Made by a program: the position numbers and the translations under genes. Positions 42,701 to 48,593 of a DNA stretch of 48,593 nt are shown here, in pieces. Each line of letters opens with the position of its first letter. Position 1 is the first letter of the stretch. The notes beneath the pieces are model-generated. The model was not told the origin of the DNA. It saw only the letters and a list, made by a program, of their open reading frames with translations, and made no database searches. The stretch is taken from contig SBGP01000115.1 of NCBI GenBank assembly GCA_006226595.1, positions 1-48,593 on the forward strand, read 5' to 3'. The stretch comes from Deltaproteobacteria bacterium (lineage in GTDB: Bacteria; Myxococcota_A; UBA796; GCA-2862545).

Positions 42701-43321
42701 ACCACCACGCGCACGTGGAGCGAGCAGCAGGCGAAGCTCAATGCCGACGACGAGGCCCGGCGCGCCCAGAGCGAGCTCGAGGACCAGATCGAGGCACAGG
42801 CCGTGGTGACGCGCCGGTGGCTGCGCCTGCACGAGCTGATCGGATCGCACGACGGCAGCAAGCTGCGCAAGTTCGCCCAGTCACTCACCCTCGACGCGTT
42901 GCTCTCTCACGCGAACGCGCACCTCGGCGAGCTCGCGCCTCGCTACCGCCTCGTCCGCGTGCCGGGAGAGGACCTCGAACTGCAGGTGATCGACGGCGAC
43001 ATGGGCGACGACGTCCGGCCCATCACCAGCCTGTCCGGGGGCGAGAGTTTCCTCGTGTCCCTCGCCCTCGCGCTTGGCCTGTCCTCGCTCGCCGCGCGGG
43101 ACGTGCGCATCGACTCGCTGTTCATCGACGAGGGCTTCGGCACGCTCGATCACCAGACGCTGCAGGTGGTGCTCGACACCCTCGACACCCTCCAGGCGAC
43201 CGGCCGCAAGGTCGGGGTGATCAGCCATGTGGCCGGCATCGCCGAGCGCGTGGGCTTCCGGGTCGAGGTCAGCTCCCGCGGCAGTGGCCGGAGCACGGTG
43301 AGCACCCGCGGCGTCCTGTGA
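39713..43321 (+). CDS. sbcC: Exonuclease SbcC (Rad50-type ATPase subunit)
   Basis: GTG 39713 overlaps the sbcD stop (GTGA). The 1202-residue SMC-like ATPase has Walker A ITGRTGSGKSTLLDAM (Lys43), then long Ala/Glu-rich coiled coils. A zinc hook, CPLC, sits at 600-603, exactly mid-protein. The return coil, the ABC signature SLSGGESFLVSLALALGL and Walker B SLFIDEGFGTLD follow. It holds and opens DNA ends for SbcD. The Q-loop TRSVLLAQGDFAAFLQ is present. It is slightly longer than E. coli SbcC, within the coiled-coil arms. No genes follow on this strand closely except a tiny ORF. Confidence 0.96.
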   Translation: MRILAIRGKNLASLAGDFAVELEHGVLERAGLFAITGRTGSGKSTLLDAMCLALFGRTPRLSTRSRVRLGGDGPDADLRDGDPRVLLRRGTGEGFAEVDFEGKQRRRWRARWTVRRAHGDPDQRLQNAVMSLEDLHSGRHIGDTKTDVLEHIQSELGLNFEQFTRSVLLAQGDFAAFLQAPGRDRAALLEKMTGTELYALISVRCHERKRDEEARLDAMRTTMRAHALLTAADREALSESLGLLVRVRTDLVEERKQAQERVTRLELIAADAEELARVEADRKALAESVEQGADRLAQLRGLVAVAPLRAALAEAVQARGGAESAHVEQRTALAAATSAHEAAVARCEEKARELETQRARAEALAPSIDEALRLDTRLVAVAEELEAATEAVARRARIQHEAEAQVAVVADELAALQREAHAHEAWLAEHPVAARLAEEWGTARAQLTRVAETGASLTEALAELGEAEAEMAEITVQVEAGRALVVDAAGALSACEAELAALSDPRAELAALERRIKAREQAEALLRQRTETRARAEVAQSEEREAHAARTAAEHELVEVGALREPLAARVEEARLAAERAQAAADLTAHRHLLVEGQPCPLCGATEHAVEPHPLDGLVADARDRHRALAESLRKLADRDSAARAKKEAAERAAAAAAARVATEHRLEAELTAEMAPLIDTLGAEPTEEMREAQATESSVLVARREARERAEQRLSEARRAQAVASERLSGASEREVAGKARVARASAMEARARQEWMTARTVIGVLHGEAWPEPAEAAAFVARWLPLGEQAAAHRAARAQWELQRESLGARRDAALAAAATAVEEHGLATRALEAIRERAEALRKERATVLDHPDARELEQSLKAELGALDEAHRALAAQEAERRRIVHEAQVAATATAASLKAAVAREAEHAQRVRAAAEAHGLDAEALPELSLAEVQARLSEAEAQVAALDEVRHRARVLGEQLAERRARWEGTMPDLADARAELDSLSAKLETTTRTWSEQQAKLNADDEARRAQSELEDQIEAQAVVTRRWLRLHELIGSHDGSKLRKFAQSLTLDALLSHANAHLGELAPRYRLVRVPGEDLELQVIDGDMGDDVRPITSLSGGESFLVSLALALGLSSLAARDVRIDSLFIDEGFGTLDHQTLQVVLDTLDTLQATGRKVGVISHVAGIAERVGFRVEVSSRGSGRSTVSTRGVL

Positions 43322-43400
43322 GGGGCCCCGCGGTCACGAGTTGTCCCCGGGGGTGTCGACGCGGCGAGTCCTGCGCATGTTGTGTGCATCAGGAGTGCTC

Positions 43401-43502
43401 ATGACCTTCGTCGCCGCCACCTCGACTGTGGCCGTTGTCGCCGTTGCCCTGTTCGTCGCGACCGCCGCGCTCGAGCTCAGCCCGGTACGCGAGCGCAAGT
43501 AG
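43401..43502 (+). CDS. Small single-pass membrane protein (33 aa), candidate
   Basis: ATG at 43401 follows a good AGGAG by 5 bases; the frame ends TAG at 43500-43502. The 33-residue product is almost entirely one hydrophobic helix (STVAVVAVALFVATAALEL) with a basic end (VRERK), the look of a small membrane protein. It lies in the gap between sbcC and the convergent ABC gene, where no other gene competes. I recognise no family. The ribosome site makes it more convincing than the small ORF at 4677. Confidence 0.5.
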   Translation: MTFVAATSTVAVVAVALFVATAALELSPVRERK

Positions 43503-43574
43503 CGTCACCCAGATGCACGAACTCCCGCACTCGGAGGCCGAGGCGGGAGTCACGCACGCAGGCGGCAGCGGTGA

Positions 43575-45368
43575 TCAGGCGCCGAGGCGAGCCTGCTCCG
43601 CGGAGATGCGGGCGGCCTGACGGGCCTTGATGTGGTCGAGGTCGTCGCGAGGAATCGCCGCGATGAGGTTCTTCGTGTACTCCTCTCGCGGGTTCGCGTA
43701 GATGTCCTCGGCCGCGCCGGCCTCGACGATGTGGCCGCCCTTCATCACGCACATGACGTCGCTCATGAACTTCACGACCGAGAGGTCGTGGCTGATGAAG
43801 ATGTAGGTCAGGCCGCGGCGAAGCTGCAGCTCCTTGAGCAGGTTCAGTACCTGGGCCTGGACGGACACGTCGAGGGCGGAGACGCTCTCGTCGCAGATGA
43901 TGAACTTCGGCTCGAGCGACAGGGTGCGCGCGATGCAGATGCGCTGGCGCTGACCGCCACTGAACTCGTGGGGGTAGCGACGCAGGTAGATGCGCGGCAG
44001 GCCGCACTCCTCGAGCAGGTCGCCGGCGCGCTGGCGCCGCTCGTCGTAGGACGAGCCGATGTTGTGGACGATCATCGGCTCGATCAGCGCCTGCTCGACG
44101 GTCAGGCGCGGGTTGAGCGAGGAGTAAGGGTCCTGGAAGATGATCTGCAGGTCGCGTCGGGTGGCGCGCAGGGCTTCGCCCTCGAGCGCGCGCACGTCCT
44201 TGCCCATGAACTTCACGTCGCCGGCGGTGGGCTCGACGAGGCGGAGGATGGCGCGGCCGGTGGTGGTCTTGCCGCAGCCGGACTCACCGACCAGGCCGAG
44301 GGTCTGGCCCTCGAACACGTCGAAGCTGATGCCGTCGACGGCCTTGACCCAGGCCGTGGGCCTGCCCAGGAGCGTGCGCTTGACCGGGAAGTGCACCTTG
44401 AGGTCGCGGACCGAGAGCACGGGCTCGCCTTGTCCCTCGGGCATCTTCGGGCGGCCGCCCTCTTCGAGCTCCTTGCGGCGCTCCGCGGTGAGCTCCTTCT
44501 CCTTCATCACCACCTCGCCGTCGACCGTGTCGGTCTCGAGGAAGTCGGAGACGGTGGGAAGCAGCCGGTAGGGCGTGTCGAGGCGGGGGCGACAGGCGAG
44601 CAGGCCCTTGGTGTACGGATGCTGCGGGTTCGAGAACACCGAGAGCACATCGCCGTACTCGACGAGCTTGCCGCGGAACATCACCGCGACCTTGTCGGCG
44701 ATCTCGGCGATTACGCCGAGGTCGTGCGTGATGAACAGCATCGACATGCCGCGCGTGTCGCGCAGGTTGCGCAGCAGGTCGAGGATCTGGGCCTGGATGG
44801 TGACGTCGAGCGCGGTGGTCGGCTCGTCGGCGATGAGCAGCTCGGGGTTGCACGCGAGCGCCATGGCGATCATCACGCGCTGCTTCTGGCCCCCGCTCAT
44901 CTCGTGCGGGTAGCTGTCGATGCGCGTGGCGGGGTCGGGGATACCGACCTCTTCGAAGAGCTTGATCGTGCGGGCGCGCGCCTCGGACTTGCCCACCTTC
45001 TGGTGGGTGAGGATGGTCTCGGCCACCTGGTCGCCGACCTTGAACACAGGGTTCAGCGAGGTCATCGGCTCCTGGAAGATCATCGCGATCTGGTTGCCGC
45101 GGATGTCGTTCATCTCGGCCATCGACGCCTTCGCCAGGTCCTTGCCCAGGAAGCTCATCGAGCCGGAGACGATCTGCGCCGACTCGGGCGGCAACAGCCG
45201 CATGACCGACAGGGAGGTCACCGACTTTCCGGAGCCGGACTCGCCGACGACGCCCAGGGTCTGACCGGGCTCGATCTCGACGGACACGTCGTCGACCGCC
45301 TTCACGGTGCCGGCGTCGGTGTGGAAGTAGGTCCGCAGACCTTCGATCTTGAGAACGGGTGCGCTCAC
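43575..45368 (-). CDS. Fused dipeptide/oligopeptide ABC transporter ATPase (DppD-DppF/YejF type)
   Basis: GTG 45366-45368 follows GGAG by 4 bases. The 597-residue protein joins two complete peptide-transporter ATPase domains. Domain 1 has GESGSGKS (Lys48), MSGGQKQR and [13 protein letters not shown]; domain 2 has GESGCGKT (Lys367), FSGGQRQR and [13 protein letters not shown]. Each ends with the Opp/Dpp C-terminal motif ([22 protein letters not shown]) that may hold a cluster in relatives. It would power peptide or similar import (or export) with permeases encoded elsewhere, as none is in the window. A linker of about 45 charged residues ([17 protein letters not shown]) joins the halves. Confidence 0.94.
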   Translation of the reverse strand: MSAPVLKIEGLRTYFHTDAGTVKAVDDVSVEIEPGQTLGVVGESGSGKSVTSLSVMRLLPPESAQIVSGSMSFLGKDLAKASMAEMNDIRGNQIAMIFQEPMTSLNPVFKVGDQVAETILTHQKVGKSEARARTIKLFEEVGIPDPATRIDSYPHEMSGGQKQRVMIAMALACNPELLIADEPTTALDVTIQAQILDLLRNLRDTRGMSMLFITHDLGVIAEIADKVAVMFRGKLVEYGDVLSVFSNPQHPYTKGLLACRPRLDTPYRLLPTVSDFLETDTVDGEVVMKEKELTAERRKELEEGGRPKMPEGQGEPVLSVRDLKVHFPVKRTLLGRPTAWVKAVDGISFDVFEGQTLGLVGESGCGKTTTGRAILRLVEPTAGDVKFMGKDVRALEGEALRATRRDLQIIFQDPYSSLNPRLTVEQALIEPMIVHNIGSSYDERRQRAGDLLEECGLPRIYLRRYPHEFSGGQRQRICIARTLSLEPKFIICDESVSALDVSVQAQVLNLLKELQLRRGLTYIFISHDLSVVKFMSDVMCVMKGGHIVEAGAAEDIYANPREEYTKNLIAAIPRDDLDHIKARQAARISAEQARLGA

Positions 45369-45495
45369 GTCTCTCCTCGTCCACCGCTTGGCCAGGCGGC
45401 AGGGTCCCGGCCGCATAACGCGCTCTGGTCGCCTGATCAGCCTCGATGGGCGGGAAGGGTCGGAAAGCTCGACCAGTAGCCGATGGCGCGGCGGC

Positions 45496-46164
45496 TCAGT
45501 CCCAGCTGAACGTGAGCGGATAGTCGAAGACCTCGCCGTCCGGCAGCGCATGTGCGGGGAACTCGGCGTAGGTCAGCGTGTCCTTCACGCAGGCGACGAC
45601 CTCGGCGGGCAGACCGCCCGTGGCGCCGATCTCGACGGCGGAGACGGTGCCGTTGCAGCCGACGACGATCTTCGTCTCCAGGCGACCGGACGTGCCCTCG
45701 GGCACGCAGCGCAGGGTATGCGGCACGAACGCGTCCATGCTGCTCTTGATCTGCGCGTAGCTCAGTCCGGTCGACGCCACGGCGCCCTCGTCGGCGAGCC
45801 CTTCGCCGGTCGGTCCGGAGAGGCAGGGCTTGGGCTTCGGGCGGACCAGCGTGTCCTGCTTCGGTGCTTCCGGGGGCGACCCGGGGGTCGGGCGTCGGGC
45901 GCGCTTGCGAGGGGAGGGCGCCTCGACCGTGCCCGTGGCGTGGATCAGCAGGACCTGTCCGACCTCGATGAGGTCGCCGTCGATGCCGTTCCAGCGCCGA
46001 AGGTCGTCGACGCTCACGTCGTAGGTCTTTGCGATCTTGCCGAGGGTGTCGCCGCGCACGACCTCGTAGCGAACGGCATCCGAGGTGCTGCGGAGCACGA
46101 AGCCGACGCCCAGGCCCGCGACCGCGATCAGCCCCAGTCCGATCACTCCGACCCAACGCTTCAT
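45496..46164 (-). CDS. LysM protein with TonB-like C-terminal domain
   Basis: ATG 46162-46164 follows AGGA by 6 bases. The 222-residue product has a membrane anchor (WVGVIGLGLIAVAGLGVGFVL) and a LysM domain at about 33-75 (YEVVRGDTLGKIAKTYDVSV ending QVLLIH), which binds peptidoglycan. A basic Pro-rich linker follows, then a C-terminal domain (about 145-222) with the TonB/AgmX-like pattern SGRLETKIVVGCNGTVSAVE...VVACVKDTLTYAEFP...FDYPLTFSWD. It has three Cys. It could link the inner membrane or wall to an outer-membrane partner. It is divergent from the HEAT-repeat lipoprotein and upstream of the ABC gene by 127 bases. Confidence 0.85.
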   Translation of the reverse strand: MKRWVGVIGLGLIAVAGLGVGFVLRSTSDAVRYEVVRGDTLGKIAKTYDVSVDDLRRWNGIDGDLIEVGQVLLIHATGTVEAPSPRKRARRPTPGSPPEAPKQDTLVRPKPKPCLSGPTGEGLADEGAVASTGLSYAQIKSSMDAFVPHTLRCVPEGTSGRLETKIVVGCNGTVSAVEIGATGGLPAEVVACVKDTLTYAEFPAHALPDGEVFDYPLTFSWD

Positions 46165-46306
46165 GCCGCATCCTCCCCGGGCACGAGATTTTGACGAAGG
46201 CGCCGGTGGCGCCGCGTTCCCGTGCTCGCGCTCCTATGCCGCTCGTCGGCTTCGCGCAGGCGCTGTCTCGGCGGCCTCTGCGCGAGAAGCCGAGCGCCGG
46301 GCCGGC

Positions 46307-46312
46307 TACACT
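46307..46312 (+). promoter_or_regulatory. Candidate -10 box (TACACT) for the HEAT-repeat lipoprotein
   Basis: TACACT lies 19 bases before the GTG start, the same hexamer and a similar distance as for the OPT gene. No -35 is evident. Confidence 0.45.
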
Positions 46313-46331
46313 CGCGCGCCGCGAGGTGAAC

Positions 46332-47489
46332 GTGCGATCCTTCCTGTCCCTGCCCATCCTGGGCCTGTCCGCGCTGTGCACGGTGCTGCTCCTGTCCACG
46401 GCCTGCGAGATCCCGCCTCCGCGGATCGACAAGTCCGAAGACGTGGACAAGTTCCTGGTCCGCAGCCAGTTCGCGTCGGCCTGCGTGGGCCTCGAGAACC
46501 AGGACGACGACGACATTCGCCGCTACACCGCGCGCAAGCTGCAGGAGTACCCGGGCGAGCTCGTCGCCAACAACTGCGTGTGCGACGCGCTGTACGACAA
46601 GGACGCGCACACCTGGGACTACGCGGTGGCCGAGGGCTTGCGCGGCACCAAGCGCGACGACTTTGCGAAGTGCCTCGGTCCGGCCCTGCTCGACGAGCAG
46701 GTCGAAGACCGGGTGGGCGTAGCCAAGGCGCTCGGCGGCATCGCCGCGCGTGACGGCTTCAAGGCGATGGTCGAGGCGGCGCGCTCCGATGCTCCCGAGG
46801 AGGTTCGCGCCGAGGCGACCCGCTACCTCCGCGGCAGTGGCTCCTACAGCGACACGCTGCTCGACCTGATCGAGGACGACAGTGCCGTGATCCGTGCCGC
46901 CGCTGCCGAGGCGCTCGAGGGCCGCGACTCGAAGGACGTGGTCAAGGCGCTGATCAAGGCGGCCAAGGAGGACCCCGATGGCGGCGTGCGGGCGGCGGCA
47001 CTGGGCTCGGCGGTGAAGCTCAAGCGCGGCTCCACCGACGAGATGGTGTGCGACCTGATGATGAACGACCCGGACGAGCGCGTGCGCGACCAGGCCGTGC
47101 GTGCCTTCCATGGTTCCAAGCGTCCCAGCTCGATCGCCTGCCTCAAGGAACGACTCGTCACCTTCGAGGAGTCCGAGACCGTGCGAACGTCGACCCTCGC
47201 AGCCCTCGGCGCATCGCCGCGCGACGAGGCAGCGCTGGCGCTGTGCACGAGCATCGGGCCGTTCCTGCGGCACTACGTCACGGACAAGCTCCAGGACGAC
47301 ACCCCGGCGAGCAACATCATCGAGACCCAGAACAACCGCGACTGGGAGCGCTCCTACGACTGCGTCACCAAGGCCAAGTCGCAGGGCGGCTACAGCTGCT
47401 ACGCACGACACCACCTGGGCGTGTGGATCAAGAAGCTGGGCGGCAAGGCCTCGACGCCGTGGTGCCCGGGCATGGTCAAGACCCGATGA
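46332..47489 (+). CDS. HEAT-repeat lipoprotein
   Basis: GTG 46332 follows GAGG by 5 bases; longer in-frame starts run back over the LysM gene's upstream region. The 385-residue product has a lipoprotein signal (LSALCTVLLLSTAC). Residues 120-300 form HEAT/PBS-like helical repeats (VEDRVGVAKALGGIAARDG; EEVRAEATRYLRGSGSYSDT; SAVIRAAAAEALEGRDSKDV; GGVRAAALGSAVKLKRGS; ERVRDQAVRAFHGSKRPSS), a protein-protein interaction scaffold. The ends carry several Cys (CVGLENQ; NNCVCDA; GYSCYARH). It probably sits on the periplasmic side of a membrane as an adaptor; its partner is unknown. Confidence 0.88.
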   Translation: MRSFLSLPILGLSALCTVLLLSTACEIPPPRIDKSEDVDKFLVRSQFASACVGLENQDDDDIRRYTARKLQEYPGELVANNCVCDALYDKDAHTWDYAVAEGLRGTKRDDFAKCLGPALLDEQVEDRVGVAKALGGIAARDGFKAMVEAARSDAPEEVRAEATRYLRGSGSYSDTLLDLIEDDSAVIRAAAAEALEGRDSKDVVKALIKAAKEDPDGGVRAAALGSAVKLKRGSTDEMVCDLMMNDPDERVRDQAVRAFHGSKRPSSIACLKERLVTFEESETVRTSTLAALGASPRDEAALALCTSIGPFLRHYVTDKLQDDTPASNIIETQNNRDWERSYDCVTKAKSQGGYSCYARHHLGVWIKKLGGKASTPWCPGMVKTR

Positions 47490-47600
47490 CCACGTGCCGG
47501 CCTTGCCCCGAGGCCGCGCGCGTGTTCCAACATCCGACGGCCACGGTGCGCGAGCATCGCGGCCGTTCGCGTCTCAGCCAAGCCCCCGCTGCGAGGAAGC

Positions 47601-48044
47601 ATGTCGACCCTGACCGAGACCCTTCAGGACGAGCGCCGCAAGGACGCGGTGATCCGCGATGGCGCCCAGATGATCGACGAGGAGGTCGCGCGGCGTAGCG
47701 GCCTGTCCGGCATGGCGCTGCGCACGGGGTACAAGACCGTGAAGAAGCTCAAGCCCGGCATGATCGAGGCGGCACTGCGCTCTCTGCTCCCCGAGTTCGC
47801 TCCCGCGGTCGACCCGCACTTCCTGAAGGCGCGCGAGTCGGGCAATGTCGACGCCTACTTCCGCTCGAACGCGGGCCCCATCGCCGATGCGCTGCTCGGG
47901 GTGACGGATGCCCGAGCCGAGCGGGCCCAGAACCGCGTGATGAAGAAGGTGTACACCTCGCTCCGCGGCCAGGCGAAGGGCCACGTGATGGAGTCGCTGC
48001 CGCGCCTCGCGGAGCTCATCGAGCGTCACGTCCCCGCGAACTGA
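47601..48044 (+). CDS. DUF6918-like cytoplasmic protein
   Basis: ATG 47601 follows GAGGAAGC. The 147-residue product has no signal peptide and is helical: MSTLTETLQDERRKDAVIRD, then DEEVARRSGLSGMALRTGYK, VKKLKPGMIEAALRSLLPEF and PHFLKARESGNVDAYF. From memory this pattern fits the DUF6918 family, whose function is not known. No operon partner is obvious: 111 bases separate it from the HEAT gene and 94 from the next gene, which has its own box. Confidence 0.75.
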   Translation: MSTLTETLQDERRKDAVIRDGAQMIDEEVARRSGLSGMALRTGYKTVKKLKPGMIEAALRSLLPEFAPAVDPHFLKARESGNVDAYFRSNAGPIADALLGVTDARAERAQNRVMKKVYTSLRGQAKGHVMESLPRLAELIERHVPAN

Positions 48045-48089
48045 GGCCCAGCCACGGCGCCTCGTCGCGAGGATGAGGTCGCCGCGGTG

Positions 48090-48095
48090 TAGCAT
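48090..48095 (+). promoter_or_regulatory. Candidate -10 box (TAGCAT) for the right-edge gene
   Basis: TAGCAT lies 43 bases before the ATG at 48139. It is the same hexamer as before the RIO kinase gene. No -35 is clear. Confidence 0.4.
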
Positions 48096-48138
48096 GCGAC
48101 CTCGGTCGGCGAACTGCGGTCGCGACCACGGAGGCAGG

Positions 48139-48593
48139 ATGGCCAAGAAGCCCGGATTTACGGTCCAGGTTCACCACGACGGCGGCAGCTCTGGCGCAGT
48201 GCGCTTTCAGGTGCACGACGGCGGCAAGGCCACGCTCGCGTTTCCCGGCAAGTCCGAGCTCGCGCCGGCCCAGAGCAACGAGGTCGAGGACCTCGATCTC
48301 GACGTGCTTCGCGCGGGTCGCTTCATCCGCGTGGACGAGGAGGGCAGGCGGCGCAGCTACCAGCTGTCGCGCCTCGACCGGGCCGCGCTGCTCGGGGCCT
48401 CGGCCTCGGAATGGCACTCGCTCGAAGAGACCAACGACGGTGGCTTCCGCTACCTCGTGCTGCCGGCGACCGGCCGCGCTCCTGCGGTGGCCTCGGTTCA
48501 GCTGAAGCCGGCAGCGACCCCGACCCCCGCACCGCGGGTGGCCACGGGCGGAGCGGGTCTTCGTGCCCGCGCGATGGCGGCGGGCAAGGCGGC
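48139..48593 (+). CDS. Hypothetical protein, N-terminal part (runs off right edge)
   Basis: ATG 48139 follows GGAGG by 4 bases, and the frame stays open for 151 codons to the window end. The protein starts MAKKPGFTVQVHHDGGSSGA and has a beta-rich first half (VRFQVHDGGKATLAFPGKSE; FIRVDEEGRRRSYQLSRLDR; GGFRYLVLPA), then a Pro/Ala/Thr linker (KPAATPTPAPRVATGG). There is no signal peptide. No family was recognised; the C-terminal domain beyond the linker is not visible. Confidence 0.8.
   Translation, partial: MAKKPGFTVQVHHDGGSSGAVRFQVHDGGKATLAFPGKSELAPAQSNEVEDLDLDVLRAGRFIRVDEEGRRRSYQLSRLDRAALLGASASEWHSLEETNDGGFRYLVLPATGRAPAVASVQLKPAATPTPAPRVATGGAGLRARAMAAGKA

Noticed and set aside
1-48593. tRNA or rRNA genes
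   Set aside because: I scanned for T-loop-like GTTCGA cores and conserved rRNA stretches and found none in a credible cloverleaf or rRNA context.

Overview
The window is 48.6 kb of very GC-rich, densely coding bacterial DNA with no rRNA, tRNA, CRISPR array or intact insertion sequence that I could see. No stretch longer than about 200 bases lacks a gene. Two large secreted proteins end in a MYXO-CTERM-like tail (Cys-Gly-Cys, hydrophobic helix, Arg cluster) and carry many MopE-type Cys/Asp repeats. There are also about ten predicted lipoproteins, a RIO-type kinase and a PfaD enzyme. This points to Myxococcota or a close relative; the assignment is an inference from these hallmarks, since no marker gene is present.

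Layout. 1-3282 (minus): a five-gene operon headed by a group II truncated hemoglobin, then a DUF2914 membrane protein, two paralogous Cys-rich lipoproteins (one with a roughly 100-residue Asp-Ala/Asp-Thr repeat) and a gene cut by the window edge. 3371-4504 (plus): pheA. 4505-7311: a tiny membrane ORF, a GreA/GreB-like factor and a long-chain acyl-CoA ligase (both minus). 7446-12978: a MYXO-CTERM MopE protein (minus) divergent from a PHP-domain lipoprotein, then a RIO kinase. 12988-18048 (minus): a propeller lipoprotein, a peptidoglycan amidase with golvesin-like domains behind a good sigma-54 promoter match, a small helical protein and an alpha/beta hydrolase. 18134-26241: HrpB helicase, a second MYXO-CTERM protein, a small membrane protein (minus) and two lipoproteins. 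26354-31807: PfaD, a metalloprotease-like/propeller/barrel surface protein and a small anchored protein.

31817-35617: an SRPBCC protein (minus), then a sodium symporter that closely resembles the animal high-affinity choline transporter CHT1, followed 34 bases later by phosphatidylcholine synthase (Pcs) and a lipoprotein. 35708-38359: an OPT transporter and a secreted SRPBCC protein. 38442-43321: sbcD-sbcC, overlapping by 4 bases. 43401-48593: a 33-residue membrane ORF, a fused peptide-ABC ATPase and a LysM/TonB-like protein (both minus), a HEAT-repeat lipoprotein, a DUF6918-like protein and a gene cut by the right edge.

The clearest functional pairing is choline import plus Pcs, which together would turn external choline into membrane phosphatidylcholine. 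Transcription and translation signals are consistent across the window: strong GGAGG-type ribosome sites, many 4-base stop/start overlaps (three with TTG or CTG starts) and a recurring TAnnnT box upstream of genes.
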